Shown: positions 8,896 to 17,341 of the stretch, one piece after another | Numbering within the stretch: the stretch's first letter is position 1 | Layout: each line of letters begins with the position of its first letter | Origin: Paenibacillus rhizosphaerae | Lineage (GTDB): Bacteria; Bacillota; Bacilli; Paenibacillales; Paenibacillaceae | Length of the DNA stretch: 64,000 nucleotides | Assembly (NCBI RefSeq): GCF_014192015.1 | Contig: NZ_JACHXJ010000005.1 | Coordinates: 372,001 to 436,000 of the forward strand | Direction of reading: 5' to 3' | Notes under the pieces: model-generated | Told to the model about the DNA's origin: nothing | What the model saw: the letters and a program-made list of their open reading frames with translations, nothing else | Database searches by the model: none | Translations under genes and position numbers: made by a program

Positions 8896-9477
8896 TCAAA
8901 TATGATGAATGCCCGCCCAGTATACGGGCCATGCGGCTGCCAGCCGGCGCTGCGAACCCTCCAGCCCTCCGCACACCATTTCGATGAGGACACCGTCGAT
9001 CAGCGTCATATAGGCGACGGCCGCACCATCCGGATCCTTAACCGGGAGATGGCCGGCGGAAGCGTGGTGGCGCATGACGCGAATCATCCGCTTTTCCATC
9101 GAATCCAGAAACGGAAAGACCAGTTCCATGACCTGATCATGCAACGAGGAAGGCGGAAAGTAGGCCATGCGCAGCACAAACTTGGTTTTGCTGCTCCGGG
9201 TGTACTCCTCCTGGAGATACTCCAGCAGTCCTTTAAGCCGCTGCTCGAGGGGCTGGTCTTTCAGGCTGATATAACGGCGGATAATCCGGGTCCCTTCCTC
9301 ATCGAGGGCGCCTTTCAGCGTCTGCAGGAAGAGCTCATCTTTCCCTTTGAAATGCGCGTAAATGGACGGCTTTTTGATGCCGACTTCCTCGGCTATTTTT
9401 TGCAGGGACGCTCCTTCATATCCATCCTTGGCAAAATGCGATAGTGCAGCTTCGAGCAAGGTGTTTTTGGCGTTCAT
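8896..9477 (-). CDS. TetR-family regulator of the ykkCD pair
   Basis: A 193-residue TetR/AcrR regulator. The helix-turn-helix reads DGYEGASLQKIAEEVGIKKP, followed by the SIYAHFKGKDELF recognition region. The remainder is a helical ligand-binding domain like those of QacR-type repressors. It is the promoter-proximal gene of the tetR-ykkC-ykkD unit. A clean palindrome lies 21 bases before its ATG, pointing to autoregulation. The ATG has an AGGAG site 8 bases upstream. Confidence 0.87.
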   Translation of the reverse strand: MNAKNTLLEAALSHFAKDGYEGASLQKIAEEVGIKKPSIYAHFKGKDELFLQTLKGALDEEGTRIIRRYISLKDQPLEQRLKGLLEYLQEEYTRSSKTKFVLRMAYFPPSSLHDQVMELVFPFLDSMEKRMIRVMRHHASAGHLPVKDPDGAAVAYMTLIDGVLIEMVCGGLEGSQRRLAAAWPVYWAGIHHI

Positions 9478-9497
9478 ATCATCGACTCCTATTGGCT

Positions 9498-9515
9498 ACC
9501 TAACGGTCGTTAGGT
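9498..9515. promoter_or_regulatory. TetR operator of tetR-ykkCD
   Basis: Two perfect 8-bp arms, ACCTAACG and CGTTAGGT, are separated by two bases and lie between the likely promoter (TTGACA at 9542-9547, minus strand) and the tetR start. A partial half-site (cgttagga) recurs before ykkC near 8877. Confidence 0.75.
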
Positions 9516-9716
9516 GTTATTTTTTCACATGATGCGGCCAATGTCAAGAAAGATGGGCATTCTAACATCAGGCGGGCACGGCATTTTTGAGCAAGCTTGT
9601 CCGTTCGATAAAAATTCGTAGGAAGTTTGAACTTGTTCATGTAAAATATACCTTATGGGTTTGGACGATGACCATGGATAGGCATGTTTTTTAATGATAC
9701 TTAAGAGAGGTAACAT

Positions 9717-11222
9717 ATGAGACGGGGAATACAAATCTTTATCATTGCCGCCATATTATTTGCGTTTTACTATTTTGGTTTCGGCGTGTTCGGCAAAACC
9801 GCGGGAACCATTGTCAGTATATTTTCCACGCTCACCGTCGTGTCGCTCGGGTTCATGATTTTTATGGAGAACCGCAACCCGTCCTCGACGATGGCCTGGA
9901 TTCTGCTGCTCGCCCTGATGCCGGTGGTGGGGCTGTTCTTTTATCTGCTCTTCGGGCAACACTACTTCAAACGGCGCAAGTTCGATAAAAAAGCCGAGCA
10001 GGATCTCAGAACGTATGACCGGCTGGAAGAGAATAATGTGCGGTTCCACCCGGATCTCTCTTCCTTCAACCCCATGCAGCAGCAGCTGCTGCATCTCTCG
10101 CAGCGGCTGGCGCGGACTCCGATTTCTTTCTCCAGCGATACCAAAGTGCTGACCAACGGGCAGGAAACGTTCTCCACCCTGCTGAAGGAGCTTGAGAAGG
10201 CCAGGCATCATATTCATATGGAATACTACATTTACCGCGCCGACCATATCGGAACAAGGATTCAGCAGATTTTAATTGAAAAGGCCAAAGCCGGCGTGCA
10301 GGTCCGTTTTATGTACGATGCCTGGGGAAGCATGCAGCTGCCCAAATCGTTCCTCCGGACCATGCAAGAAGCCGGGGTTCAAGTCGTCGCGTACGGAAGC
10401 TCCAAGGCTTTTTTTCTCTCCCGGGTCAACTTCCGCAACCACCGCAAAATCGTCGTGATCGACGGCAAGGTCGGCTTTATCGGCGGGCTGAACGTGGGGG
10501 ACGAGTACCTGAGCCGCAATGCGGCTTACGGCTTCTGGAGAGATACGCATATGCGCGTCAGGGGTGAGGCGGTGCGGACACTGCAAATTATTTTCCTGCA
10601 GGACTGGCTCTATATGACGGGGGAAAAGGTGCTGGACGCCGAATATCTGTCTCCCGAGCTGGCGGAAAGCAGCGGCGGCGCCGTGCAGATCATTCCGAGC
10701 GGACCGGACAACGACCGGCGCACGCTCAAAAATATTTTTTTCTCGATGATCACCTCGGCGCAGAAATCGGTCTGGCTGGCGACGCCTTATTTTATCCCGG
10801 ACGACGATATCCTGACGTCCCTGCGCGTGGCAGCGATGTCGGGGCTCGACGTACGCATCCTTTTTCCGTCCAAGCCGGATAAGTGGCTGCCGTTCCTGGC
10901 TTCCCACTCGTATTTTCCGTCACTGCTCGACGTGGGCGTCAAAATTTACGAATACGAAAAAGGGTTTCTGCATTCCAAGCTGCTGATCATTGACGGCGAG
11001 GTGGCGACGATCGGAACCGCCAATATGGACATGCGCAGCTTCCATTTGAATTTTGAAGTGAACGCGCTGCTGGTGCAGACCGAGAGCGTGCAGCGGATCG
11101 TGTCGGACTTCGAGCGGGATTTGGTGTATACGAAGCAGATCATTCCCGATAAATTTAATAAGAAAAAAATACCGGAGCGCTTTATGGAATCCCTCGCGAG
11201 GCTGCTATCCCCTTTGCTGTAG
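9717..11222 (+). CDS. cls: Cardiolipin synthase
   Basis: A 501-residue membrane enzyme of the bacterial Cls family. Two N-terminal membrane helices (about residues 5-60) include the family phrase FMENRNPSSTMAWIL. Two phospholipase-D HKD motifs follow: NHRKIVVIDGKVGFIGGLN near residue 240 and HSKLLIIDGEVATIGTANMD near residue 420. The enzyme joins two phosphatidylglycerols to give cardiolipin and glycerol. The length is normal (B. subtilis ClsA is 482). AGAGAGG precedes the ATG. It is a single-gene unit. Confidence 0.95.
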   Translation: MRRGIQIFIIAAILFAFYYFGFGVFGKTAGTIVSIFSTLTVVSLGFMIFMENRNPSSTMAWILLLALMPVVGLFFYLLFGQHYFKRRKFDKKAEQDLRTYDRLEENNVRFHPDLSSFNPMQQQLLHLSQRLARTPISFSSDTKVLTNGQETFSTLLKELEKARHHIHMEYYIYRADHIGTRIQQILIEKAKAGVQVRFMYDAWGSMQLPKSFLRTMQEAGVQVVAYGSSKAFFLSRVNFRNHRKIVVIDGKVGFIGGLNVGDEYLSRNAAYGFWRDTHMRVRGEAVRTLQIIFLQDWLYMTGEKVLDAEYLSPELAESSGGAVQIIPSGPDNDRRTLKNIFFSMITSAQKSVWLATPYFIPDDDILTSLRVAAMSGLDVRILFPSKPDKWLPFLASHSYFPSLLDVGVKIYEYEKGFLHSKLLIIDGEVATIGTANMDMRSFHLNFEVNALLVQTESVQRIVSDFERDLVYTKQIIPDKFNKKKIPERFMESLARLLSPLL

Positions 11223-11279
11223 CGGCTTTGCGGCGGTACGAGGTAGGCGAAAAAGCTTCTTTGGGGGGCCTGTGAGTGG

Positions 11280-11308
11280 TTGACATTCACGCGGCCGACC
11301 ATTATATT
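11280..11308 (+). promoter_or_regulatory. Sigma-A promoter of the iron-siderophore ATPase gene
   Basis: TTGACA (11280-11285), exactly 17 bases, then TATATT (11303-11308). A Fur box begins two bases after the -10, covering the expected transcription start. Confidence 0.85.
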
Positions 11309-11310
11309 TG

Positions 11311-11328
11311 TGATAATGATTCTCATTA
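11311..11328. promoter_or_regulatory. Fur box
   Basis: TGATAATGATTCTCATTA matches the Bacillus 7-1-7 Fur consensus (TGATAAT-N-ATTATCA) at 14 of 15 positions. Its position over the start site predicts iron repression of the downstream ATPase gene. Confidence 0.88.
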
Positions 11329-11394
11329 TTGTGGACGGACGTTATTAGACGGTTGTAAATCATATGATAGGCAGAATTGGGGGTTACGGGAAAG

Positions 11395-12222
11395 ATGACG
11401 CTTTTGCAAACGGAAGCACTGACGCTGGGTTACGGCGATACCGATATTATTAAAGATCTGCATTTGGACATTCCCGAAGGCAAAGTTACGGTTCTGATCG
11501 GCAGCAACGGCTGCGGCAAATCCACGCTGCTTCGTTCCATGGCGCGTCTCTTGCGTCCGAAGAGCGGATCTGTACTGCTCGACGGTAAGGAAATCCATCG
11601 GACGTCGACCAAGGAAGTTGCCCGGAATATGGCAATTCTGCCGCAGGGGCCGACGGCTCCGGAGGGCCTGACTGTGCTTCAGCTGGTGAAGCAGGGGCGT
11701 TATCCGCACCAATCGTGGCTGAAGCAGTGGAGTGCGGAGGATGAGCGTCTGGTGAACGAAGCGCTGGAAATGACGCGCCTCACCGATCTGGCCGACCGCG
11801 CGGTTGATTCCCTGTCCGGCGGACAGCGGCAGCGGGCCTGGATCGCCATGACGCTGGCGCAAAACACCGACCTGATTCTGCTCGACGAGCCGACGACGTA
11901 CCTGGATTTGAGCCATCAGATCGAAGTGTTGGATCTGCTGTATGAGCTGAACCGTGAGCAGGGACGGACGATCGTGATGGTGCTTCATGACCTGAATCTG
12001 GCCTGCCGTTACGCCGACCATATGATTGCCGTGAAGAACCAGGGCGTATACTGCGCCGGCGCACCGGAAGACGTGCTGACGCCGCAGATGGTCAAGGAAG
12101 TGTTCTGCATGGATTGCATGATTGCGGAGGATCCGATCTTCGGAACGCCGATGTGCGTGCCGCACGGCAAAGGCCGCTTGTGCGGAGACCGGTGCAAGCT
12201 GTCGGCGGTCTGCGAAGCTTAG
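11395..12222 (+). CDS. Iron-siderophore ABC transporter ATPase (FecE/YusV-like), orphan
   Basis: About 275 residues with a complete ABC ATPase core: Walker A GSNGCGKST, signature LSGGQRQRAW, Walker B LILLDEPTTYLDL and the H-loop VLHDLNL. Family phrases such as GRYPHQ and DPIFGTPMCVP place it with FecE/FhuC/YusV iron-chelate ATPases. No permease or binding protein is adjacent, so it may energise transporters encoded elsewhere, as YusV does. The C-terminal tail is Cys-rich (CMDC, then C, LCGDRC and C), unusual for this family. An upstream Fur box indicates iron control. The ATG at 11395 is preferred over a TTG at 11377. Confidence 0.88.
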   Translation: MTLLQTEALTLGYGDTDIIKDLHLDIPEGKVTVLIGSNGCGKSTLLRSMARLLRPKSGSVLLDGKEIHRTSTKEVARNMAILPQGPTAPEGLTVLQLVKQGRYPHQSWLKQWSAEDERLVNEALEMTRLTDLADRAVDSLSGGQRQRAWIAMTLAQNTDLILLDEPTTYLDLSHQIEVLDLLYELNREQGRTIVMVLHDLNLACRYADHMIAVKNQGVYCAGAPEDVLTPQMVKEVFCMDCMIAEDPIFGTPMCVPHGKGRLCGDRCKLSAVCEA

Positions 12223-12285
12223 GGAATGCGTTCCGTGAGCAGAGATATTGTTGAGCCTTAAGACAACGCTATAAAAGGTATTTAA

Positions 12286-12320
12286 GAAGGCGCTTCTGCA
12301 TAACAGAAGGCGCCTTTTTT
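12286..12320 (+). terminator. Terminator after the siderophore ATPase gene
   Basis: A stem aaggcgcttctg / cagaaggcgcctt (one bulge, 5-base loop) is followed by six T residues. Confidence 0.85.
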
Positions 12321-12441
12321 GCGTTACATAATCGTACCGGCGAGATATCGGGGCTCATCAGAATTCAGTGGCTGTGCTAAGGCCCGGGTCAAACCCCGGA
12401 GAATGGGGGGATGCCGTGAAAGCATTGGACTTGGTGACGGC

Positions 12442-13971
12442 TCAGAAGGTCGTAAATCCAAGCAGCTTCTGCACGCGGAACAGGAAATCCTTGAACCAGG
12501 TGGATTTTTCCTGATACGCGCTCAGGTCCAGGCTGTAGTGCCCGTCCCTGTTGTTCCAGAGCCGGTCAAAATAGCCGGCCACCTGCCGGTCCAGTGCATC
12601 GCCGCGCGGAACGGATATCCAGAGGTCGTTCTCCAGATTATAGTTATCCAGGTTCCGCGGCGTAAGATTGGTCGAACCGCCCATGATCACAGAACTGCCT
12701 GAAGGATTGGAGATGTACATCAGCTTCGTATGATACTGCTCCTCCGTCGTGTTATACCAGCGGATTGCGATACGCCCCTCGGAACGCTTGGTGAGTTCCT
12801 TCGCTACCGGGCGGTTCGGGATGCCGATTTTGTCCTGGCCGAAGGCGTTCTGATTGGGGTCAAGCAGCAGCCGGATGTTGACGCCGCGGTCGGCGGCATC
12901 CAGCAGGGCGCTCATCACCTTTTCATCGGCCAGATAGAACATGCCCATCCACAGGGTGGACCCTTGCGGCGCCCGGTTGATCTCCAGCAGCGTATATTTG
13001 TCGATCTTGCCTTCGGTCAGATAGCGGATACCTATTTTCCCTTGGGTTGATCTCTGAGCGCTCTCGGAGGCTGGGGCATATACCGGGAGCCGGTAGTCCC
13101 CGGACAGCCGGGCCGCCGCCTGCTCGCCTTTCAGAATATCGCCGATAATCGGGCCCTGCACCTCAAACGCAATATTGGAGTGGTAGGCGCTGGCATCATG
13201 CACGTTGCCGGAAGAGACCAGAGCGGTCTTCTCGCTGACCACAACCTTGCGGTGGTTGGCCTTGACGTTCAGCATTTTCAAATACGACCTTGCGGTGACC
13301 TTGGGCCCCTCGTTTGCCATCAGGTTCGGAATCCATCCGTTGCCGGACTGGCCGAACCATTGGATAAACGTCCGCCACACGGATGAGTAGATCGGGTTCG
13401 AATCCCGCAGCGGATCCACGTCGGTCACGACGACCTGGATGCCCGCCGCCTTCATCGCTTCGAGCAGGGGGTTCGGGGCGGAGCCGTAATTAATATTAAT
13501 TGGGTCCGTAATAAAAACGATCTGCATCTGAGGGTACTGCTTTTTATGCGCTATGAGCTTGTCCGCCAAATCCTTGCTGACGGTCGGGAACTTCTGGCCT
13601 TTATGCTTGTAATCGTTAAACAGGAACAGATCGATGACAAGGAATTGCCGGGATTCATCGACAATCTGCATGATACGATTCGTTATCTGGGGCTCATGGA
13701 TGACCTGCCCTTGGTTATCAGGGTAAGTCAAGTCGCGATAGAAGCGGACCTGATCGACATGGTAGAGCGGGCTCTCGTAGGAAATGCCGGGAGGAAGGGG
13801 CTTGTGTGTCTGGTAAACGATGACCCCAGCGAGCCAAAGGACGAGCAAGCAGGCCGCAGCCAGAATCCAGCGCAGTACCCGGCGCTTGCGGCTTTTTCCC
13901 TGCGGCTGCCGGCCGGCCGTACGTGCCTTGTACGGTTCAGGTGCTTGTTGGGAACTTATATGGTGGGTCAT
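12442..13971 (-). CDS. Membrane-anchored phospholipase D-family protein
   Basis: A 509-residue protein with a basic N terminus and one membrane helix at about residues 33-52, then two PLD-type motifs: NHRKVVVSEKTALVSSGN near residue 240 and YHTKLMYISNPSGSSVIMGG near residue 420. Both have the HxK pair, and the second has a less usual SGSS where Asp normally follows. It resembles cardiolipin/phosphatidylserine synthase-like proteins but lacks the Cls N-terminal double helix. The substrate is unknown; a phospholipid is likely. AAGGAGG lies about 10 bases before the ATG. It is a stand-alone gene, convergent with the siderophore ATPase. Confidence 0.82.
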   Translation of the reverse strand: MTHHISSQQAPEPYKARTAGRQPQGKSRKRRVLRWILAAACLLVLWLAGVIVYQTHKPLPPGISYESPLYHVDQVRFYRDLTYPDNQGQVIHEPQITNRIMQIVDESRQFLVIDLFLFNDYKHKGQKFPTVSKDLADKLIAHKKQYPQMQIVFITDPININYGSAPNPLLEAMKAAGIQVVVTDVDPLRDSNPIYSSVWRTFIQWFGQSGNGWIPNLMANEGPKVTARSYLKMLNVKANHRKVVVSEKTALVSSGNVHDASAYHSNIAFEVQGPIIGDILKGEQAAARLSGDYRLPVYAPASESAQRSTQGKIGIRYLTEGKIDKYTLLEINRAPQGSTLWMGMFYLADEKVMSALLDAADRGVNIRLLLDPNQNAFGQDKIGIPNRPVAKELTKRSEGRIAIRWYNTTEEQYHTKLMYISNPSGSSVIMGGSTNLTPRNLDNYNLENDLWISVPRGDALDRQVAGYFDRLWNNRDGHYSLDLSAYQEKSTWFKDFLFRVQKLLGFTTF

Positions 13972-14167
13972 CGAATCATCGCCTCCTTTGCTTGTCCGCC
14001 AGCCGTTGGGTTAAACGGCAGGATTCCCGGGAGGCGGAACCTCACGGTCTTGAACCCTGCCTTGCATCGTTCCATGAATCTATCCACCTATTAACGTCGA
14101 AAGGGCCTTTTTGAAGCAGCTTGCCGCTGTCATTGTATGGGAAAAGGGCATGACGTCTTGTGACCGT

Positions 14168-15517
14168 TTAGAAAAAAGTGCCGTACAGCAAGTAAATATT
14201 CAGCGCAGCGATGACGGCTGCTACGATCCAGGCCAATATTCGCACCCAGCGCGGCGCGATGAAGGGTCCCATCTTAACGGGATCGGAAGTGAATTTGACC
14301 AGCGGGAACACGGCAAAGGACAGCTGCAGCGAAAGGATGACCTGGCTGAAGATCAGCAGCTGGCCGGTGGAGCCTTCCCCGTAAATTCCGATCACGATCA
14401 CGGCGGGAACGATGGCGATCAGGCGCGTGATTAGTCGCCGGATCCATGGCTTCAGGCGGATGTTCATAAAGCCTTCCATGACGATCTGGCCGGCCAGGGT
14501 TCCCGTCAGCGTCGAGTTTTGGCCGGAAGCGAGCAGCGCGACGGCGAACAGGACGCTGGCCGCACCGGTGCCCAGGAGCGGAGTGAGCAGCTGGTAGGCG
14601 TCTTGAATCTCTGCTACTTCAGTATGCCCCGTTGAATAAAAGGCAGACGCGGCAAGGATTAGGATGGCCGCATTGACGAACAGGGCGATGGTGAGCGCCA
14701 CGGTGGAATCCGCGGTAGCGAAGCGGATCGCCGATTTCTTGCCGGCGACGGACTCATCGTACTGCCGGGTCTGCACGATCGAGGAGTGCAGGTACAGGTT
14801 GTGGGGCATGACGGTCGCACCAAGCATGGCCAGGGCGATGTACAGCATTTCCGGGTTCTGCACGATGTCTGCCGTCGGCACGAATCCGGCCATGACGGCT
14901 CCCATCTCCGGCTTGGACAGGAACAATTCGACCCCGAAGCACATGATGATGACGGCGATAAACGAAATGACCAAAATTTCGATATGCCGGAATCCTTTGT
15001 TTTGCAGCAGCAGCACCAGAAGGACGTCTACGGACGTGATGAGGACGCCGGCCAGCAGCGGCAGGCCGAACAACAGCTGCAGCGCGATGGCCGAGCCGAT
15101 AATTTCGGCCAGATCGCAGGCCGCAATCGCCAGCTCGCATAATATCCAGAGCCCGACGCTGACGGGCTTGCTGTAATGATCGCGGCAGGCCTGGGCCAAG
15201 TCCCTTCCCGTAGCAATGCCAAGGCGGGCGGACAGGGACTGGAGCAGGATCGCCATCAGGTTCGATATCATAATGACCGACAGCAGCGAGTAGTTGAACA
15301 TGGCGCCGCCGGCCAAATCGGAGGCCCAGTTGCCGGGATCCATGTACCCTACGGCGACGAGGTATCCGGGACCCGCGAAGGCGAGCATCTTGCGGAAGAA
15401 GCTGCCCTTCAAGGGAACCTTCATCGATTTATGCACTTCAGGCAGGCTGGGCGGTCCGCCTCCTTTGCTCCAGCCGCTGCGGGCGGCGGCCAGTCGGCTC
15501 TCCTCACTTGCGTTCAT
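14168..15517 (-). CDS. mntH: Nramp-family divalent metal (Mn2+) transporter MntH
   Basis: About 449 residues with 11 predicted membrane helices. The metal-site motifs of Nramp proteins are both intact: GYMDPGNWASDLAGG in helix 1 and MPHNLYLHS in helix 6. MntH imports Mn2+ with protons. The start at 15517 is chosen because AGGAGT sits 7 bases upstream on the minus strand; an upstream in-frame start at 15541 lacks one. A candidate MntR site lies about 100 bp upstream. The manganese exporter MntP is also in this window (34347-34907). Confidence 0.93.
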   Translation of the reverse strand: MNASEESRLAAARSGWSKGGGPPSLPEVHKSMKVPLKGSFFRKMLAFAGPGYLVAVGYMDPGNWASDLAGGAMFNYSLLSVIMISNLMAILLQSLSARLGIATGRDLAQACRDHYSKPVSVGLWILCELAIAACDLAEIIGSAIALQLLFGLPLLAGVLITSVDVLLVLLLQNKGFRHIEILVISFIAVIIMCFGVELFLSKPEMGAVMAGFVPTADIVQNPEMLYIALAMLGATVMPHNLYLHSSIVQTRQYDESVAGKKSAIRFATADSTVALTIALFVNAAILILAASAFYSTGHTEVAEIQDAYQLLTPLLGTGAASVLFAVALLASGQNSTLTGTLAGQIVMEGFMNIRLKPWIRRLITRLIAIVPAVIVIGIYGEGSTGQLLIFSQVILSLQLSFAVFPLVKFTSDPVKMGPFIAPRWVRILAWIVAAVIAALNIYLLYGTFF

Positions 15518-15617
15518 GGGCAGCACTCCTTTCACAACCATTCTTTCGATCTATATCGGGTCTAAACAGATATCACATCCTATTGGAAAGCTCCTGGGCA
15601 GTTGCATGTACTTCAAA

Positions 15618-15638
15618 AATTTTCCCCAAGGAAACTTT
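15618..15638. promoter_or_regulatory. Candidate MntR operator upstream of mntH
   Basis: The sequence aattttccccaaggaaactt resembles, from memory, the B. subtilis MntR site type with an AAGGAAACT right half. It is a partial dyad in the mntH promoter region. Assignment is by resemblance and position only. Confidence 0.4.
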
Positions 15639-15788
15639 TGTGGGCTCCTTGTAAGCGCTTCGGCCAGACAACCTGCAAAGCAGTTGATGCGTCGCTGTGA
15701 CGTGTGCCCCTGTGCGTAGCCATCATTATACGGCGATGTGTGAACCGGGTCGCTGGAGGGGAGGGAAGCGGTCTTGTGAACTTGGGTC

Positions 15789-15836
15789 AGCCGAATGCAT
15801 CATCCGTGACTCACGGGATGGATGATCTTCTCGGCT
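15789..15836. repeat. Nested dyad upstream of fni
   Basis: Three nested inverted repeats share one centre: AGCCGA/TCGGCT outside, ATCATCC with GGATGAT inside, and CCGTGA-C-TCACGG at the core. It lies in the mntH-fni divergent region, about 35 bp upstream of the fni -10. There is no T run, so it is not an obvious terminator. Confidence 0.6.
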
Positions 15837-15869
15837 TGAGATGTGCTGGCGAATTTAACAAAGGTTCTG

Positions 15870-15878
15870 TGGTATAAT
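15870..15878 (+). promoter_or_regulatory. Extended -10 promoter element of fni
   Basis: TGGTATAAT is an extended -10 about 80 bases before the fni start. No clear -35 is present, which an extended -10 can tolerate. Confidence 0.5.
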
Positions 15879-15959
15879 ACTTTTTTTAGAGAATCGTGGG
15901 GTGACGAGTGGGTCACGAAGTTACTCAAGGTTTGCATATCCATGAAAGGGGCGCATCAG

Positions 15960-17027
15960 ATGAACGGAAACGAAGCGGAAAGCGGGTCCTTGCTGCCCGA
16001 AATACCTACAGGCGAAAGAAAAATCGAGCATGTGCGCCTGTGCTTGAACGAAGATGTGGGCAGTGGCGTAACCTCCGGCCTGGAACAGTACCGCTTTCGC
16101 CACTGTGCGCTGCCGGAGATCGGCTTCGAGGAGGTTTCCCTCGAAGCCTCCTTCCTCGGGCGGACGCTCCGGACGCCGCTCCTGATCAGCTCCATGACGG
16201 GCGGAAGCGATGCCACCGGAGCGATTAACGCCCGCCTGGCTGCCGTCGCCGAGCGGCGGGGCTGGGCACTCGGGGTCGGCTCGATCCGCGCGGCGGTGGA
16301 GAAGGAGGAGCTCGCGCCGACCTTCCATGTACGCACACATGCGCCGACGATTCCGGTGATTGCGAACCTGGGCGCCGTCCAGCTGAACTACGGCTTCGGC
16401 GTGGAGCAGTGTCAAAGGGCTGTCGATATCGCCGGAGCGGACATGCTCGTGCTGCACCTGAACGGCCTGCAGGAGGTGTTCCAGCCGGAGGGGAACACGA
16501 ATTTCAGCGGCCTGCTTAGCCGGATCGGAGAGGTATGCCGCCGGCTGGACGTGCCGGTCGGCGTCAAGGAGGTCGGCTGGGGCATCGACGGGGACACGGC
16601 GGCGCGGTTGTACGACGCCGGCGTGGCCTTCGTCGATGTGGCTGGCGCCGGGGGGACCTCCTGGAGCCAGGTCGAGAAGTTCCGCAGCCGGGACGCGGTT
16701 AGGCGCCGGGCGGCGGAGGCGTTCGCGGGCTGGGGCATCCCGACCGCGGAATGCATTGCCGAGGTGCGGGCGATGTCCCCGCACGGAGGGCTGATCGGCA
16801 GCGGCGGGCTGCAGGGCGGCGTGGACGCCGCCAAGGCGCTGGCGCTCGGCGCCGATCTCGCGGGCTTTGGCCGCAGCCTGCTCGGCCCGGCCGTCTCGTC
16901 CGAGCAGGCGCTGGACGAGGCGCTGGCGCAGGTCGAGTTCGAGCTGCGCACCGCGATGTTCGGCATCGGCGCGGCGGACATTGCCGCGCTGAAGGGGACG
17001 CGCCGGCTGGTGCGGACCCGGCCGTGA
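15960..17027 (+). CDS. fni: Isopentenyl-diphosphate delta-isomerase type 2 (FMN-dependent)
   Basis: About 355 residues aligned by eye with B. subtilis Fni: the SSMTGGSDATGAIN flavin site, IANLGAVQLNYG, HLNGLQEVFQPEGNTNFSG and the Gly-rich IGSGGLQGGVDAAKALALGA phosphate site. It interconverts IPP and DMAPP in isoprenoid synthesis, using FMN, NAD(P)H and Mg2+. The ATG at 15960 has AAAGGGG 8 bases before it; an in-frame ATG at 15942 is possible but poorly placed. The 3' half is very GC-rich. It is transcribed away from mntH and ends near a terminator. Confidence 0.93.
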   Translation: MNGNEAESGSLLPEIPTGERKIEHVRLCLNEDVGSGVTSGLEQYRFRHCALPEIGFEEVSLEASFLGRTLRTPLLISSMTGGSDATGAINARLAAVAERRGWALGVGSIRAAVEKEELAPTFHVRTHAPTIPVIANLGAVQLNYGFGVEQCQRAVDIAGADMLVLHLNGLQEVFQPEGNTNFSGLLSRIGEVCRRLDVPVGVKEVGWGIDGDTAARLYDAGVAFVDVAGAGGTSWSQVEKFRSRDAVRRRAAEAFAGWGIPTAECIAEVRAMSPHGGLIGSGGLQGGVDAAKALALGADLAGFGRSLLGPAVSSEQALDEALAQVEFELRTAMFGIGAADIAALKGTRRLVRTRP

Positions 17028-17117
17028 CCTGGGGAGACAGTCTTCAGGCTGATAGCATTATTGACAGGAACCTGCTCTTTTTCAGCGAATTAAATGCCAA
17101 AAAGCAAACAATCAACC

Positions 17118-17155
17118 AAAGGCCCATTTTCCTCATCGGAAATTAGGCCTTTTTT
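17118..17155 (+). terminator. Terminator after fni
   Basis: Stem aaaggcc / ggccttt with an inner attttcc/ggaaat pairing, followed by a T run, about 90 bp after the fni stop. Confidence 0.85.
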
Positions 17156-17281
17156 GCTGCTGTTATGGCTGTTTCCGCGTTCCTTGCGGTGACCGATCCA
17201 AAAATTTTATATAATATTTACCAAAAAAAGTTTTGCCTTCGTTTCTGCCCGCCCTTATATTAAGAGTACAAATAACGCAAA

Positions 17282-17300
17282 ATGTTCGCCTTTGGAACAT
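17282..17300. promoter_or_regulatory. Inverted repeat before the ECF transporter operon
   Basis: ATGTTC-N7-GAACAT lies about 40 bases before the first gene and downstream of a TATAAT at 17210-17215. It could be an operator or a short leader hairpin. No FMN or TPP riboswitch core could be recognised in the 185-bp leader. Confidence 0.4.
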
Positions 17301-17341
17301 GAAGGTTGTTGAATCGATATAAAGGGGAAGGTGACGCTGCT

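Noticed and set aside
17156..17341. FMN or TPP riboswitch before the ECF vitamin transporter
   Set aside because: The conserved cores of these riboswitches were not found in the leader; only a simple inverted repeat is visible.
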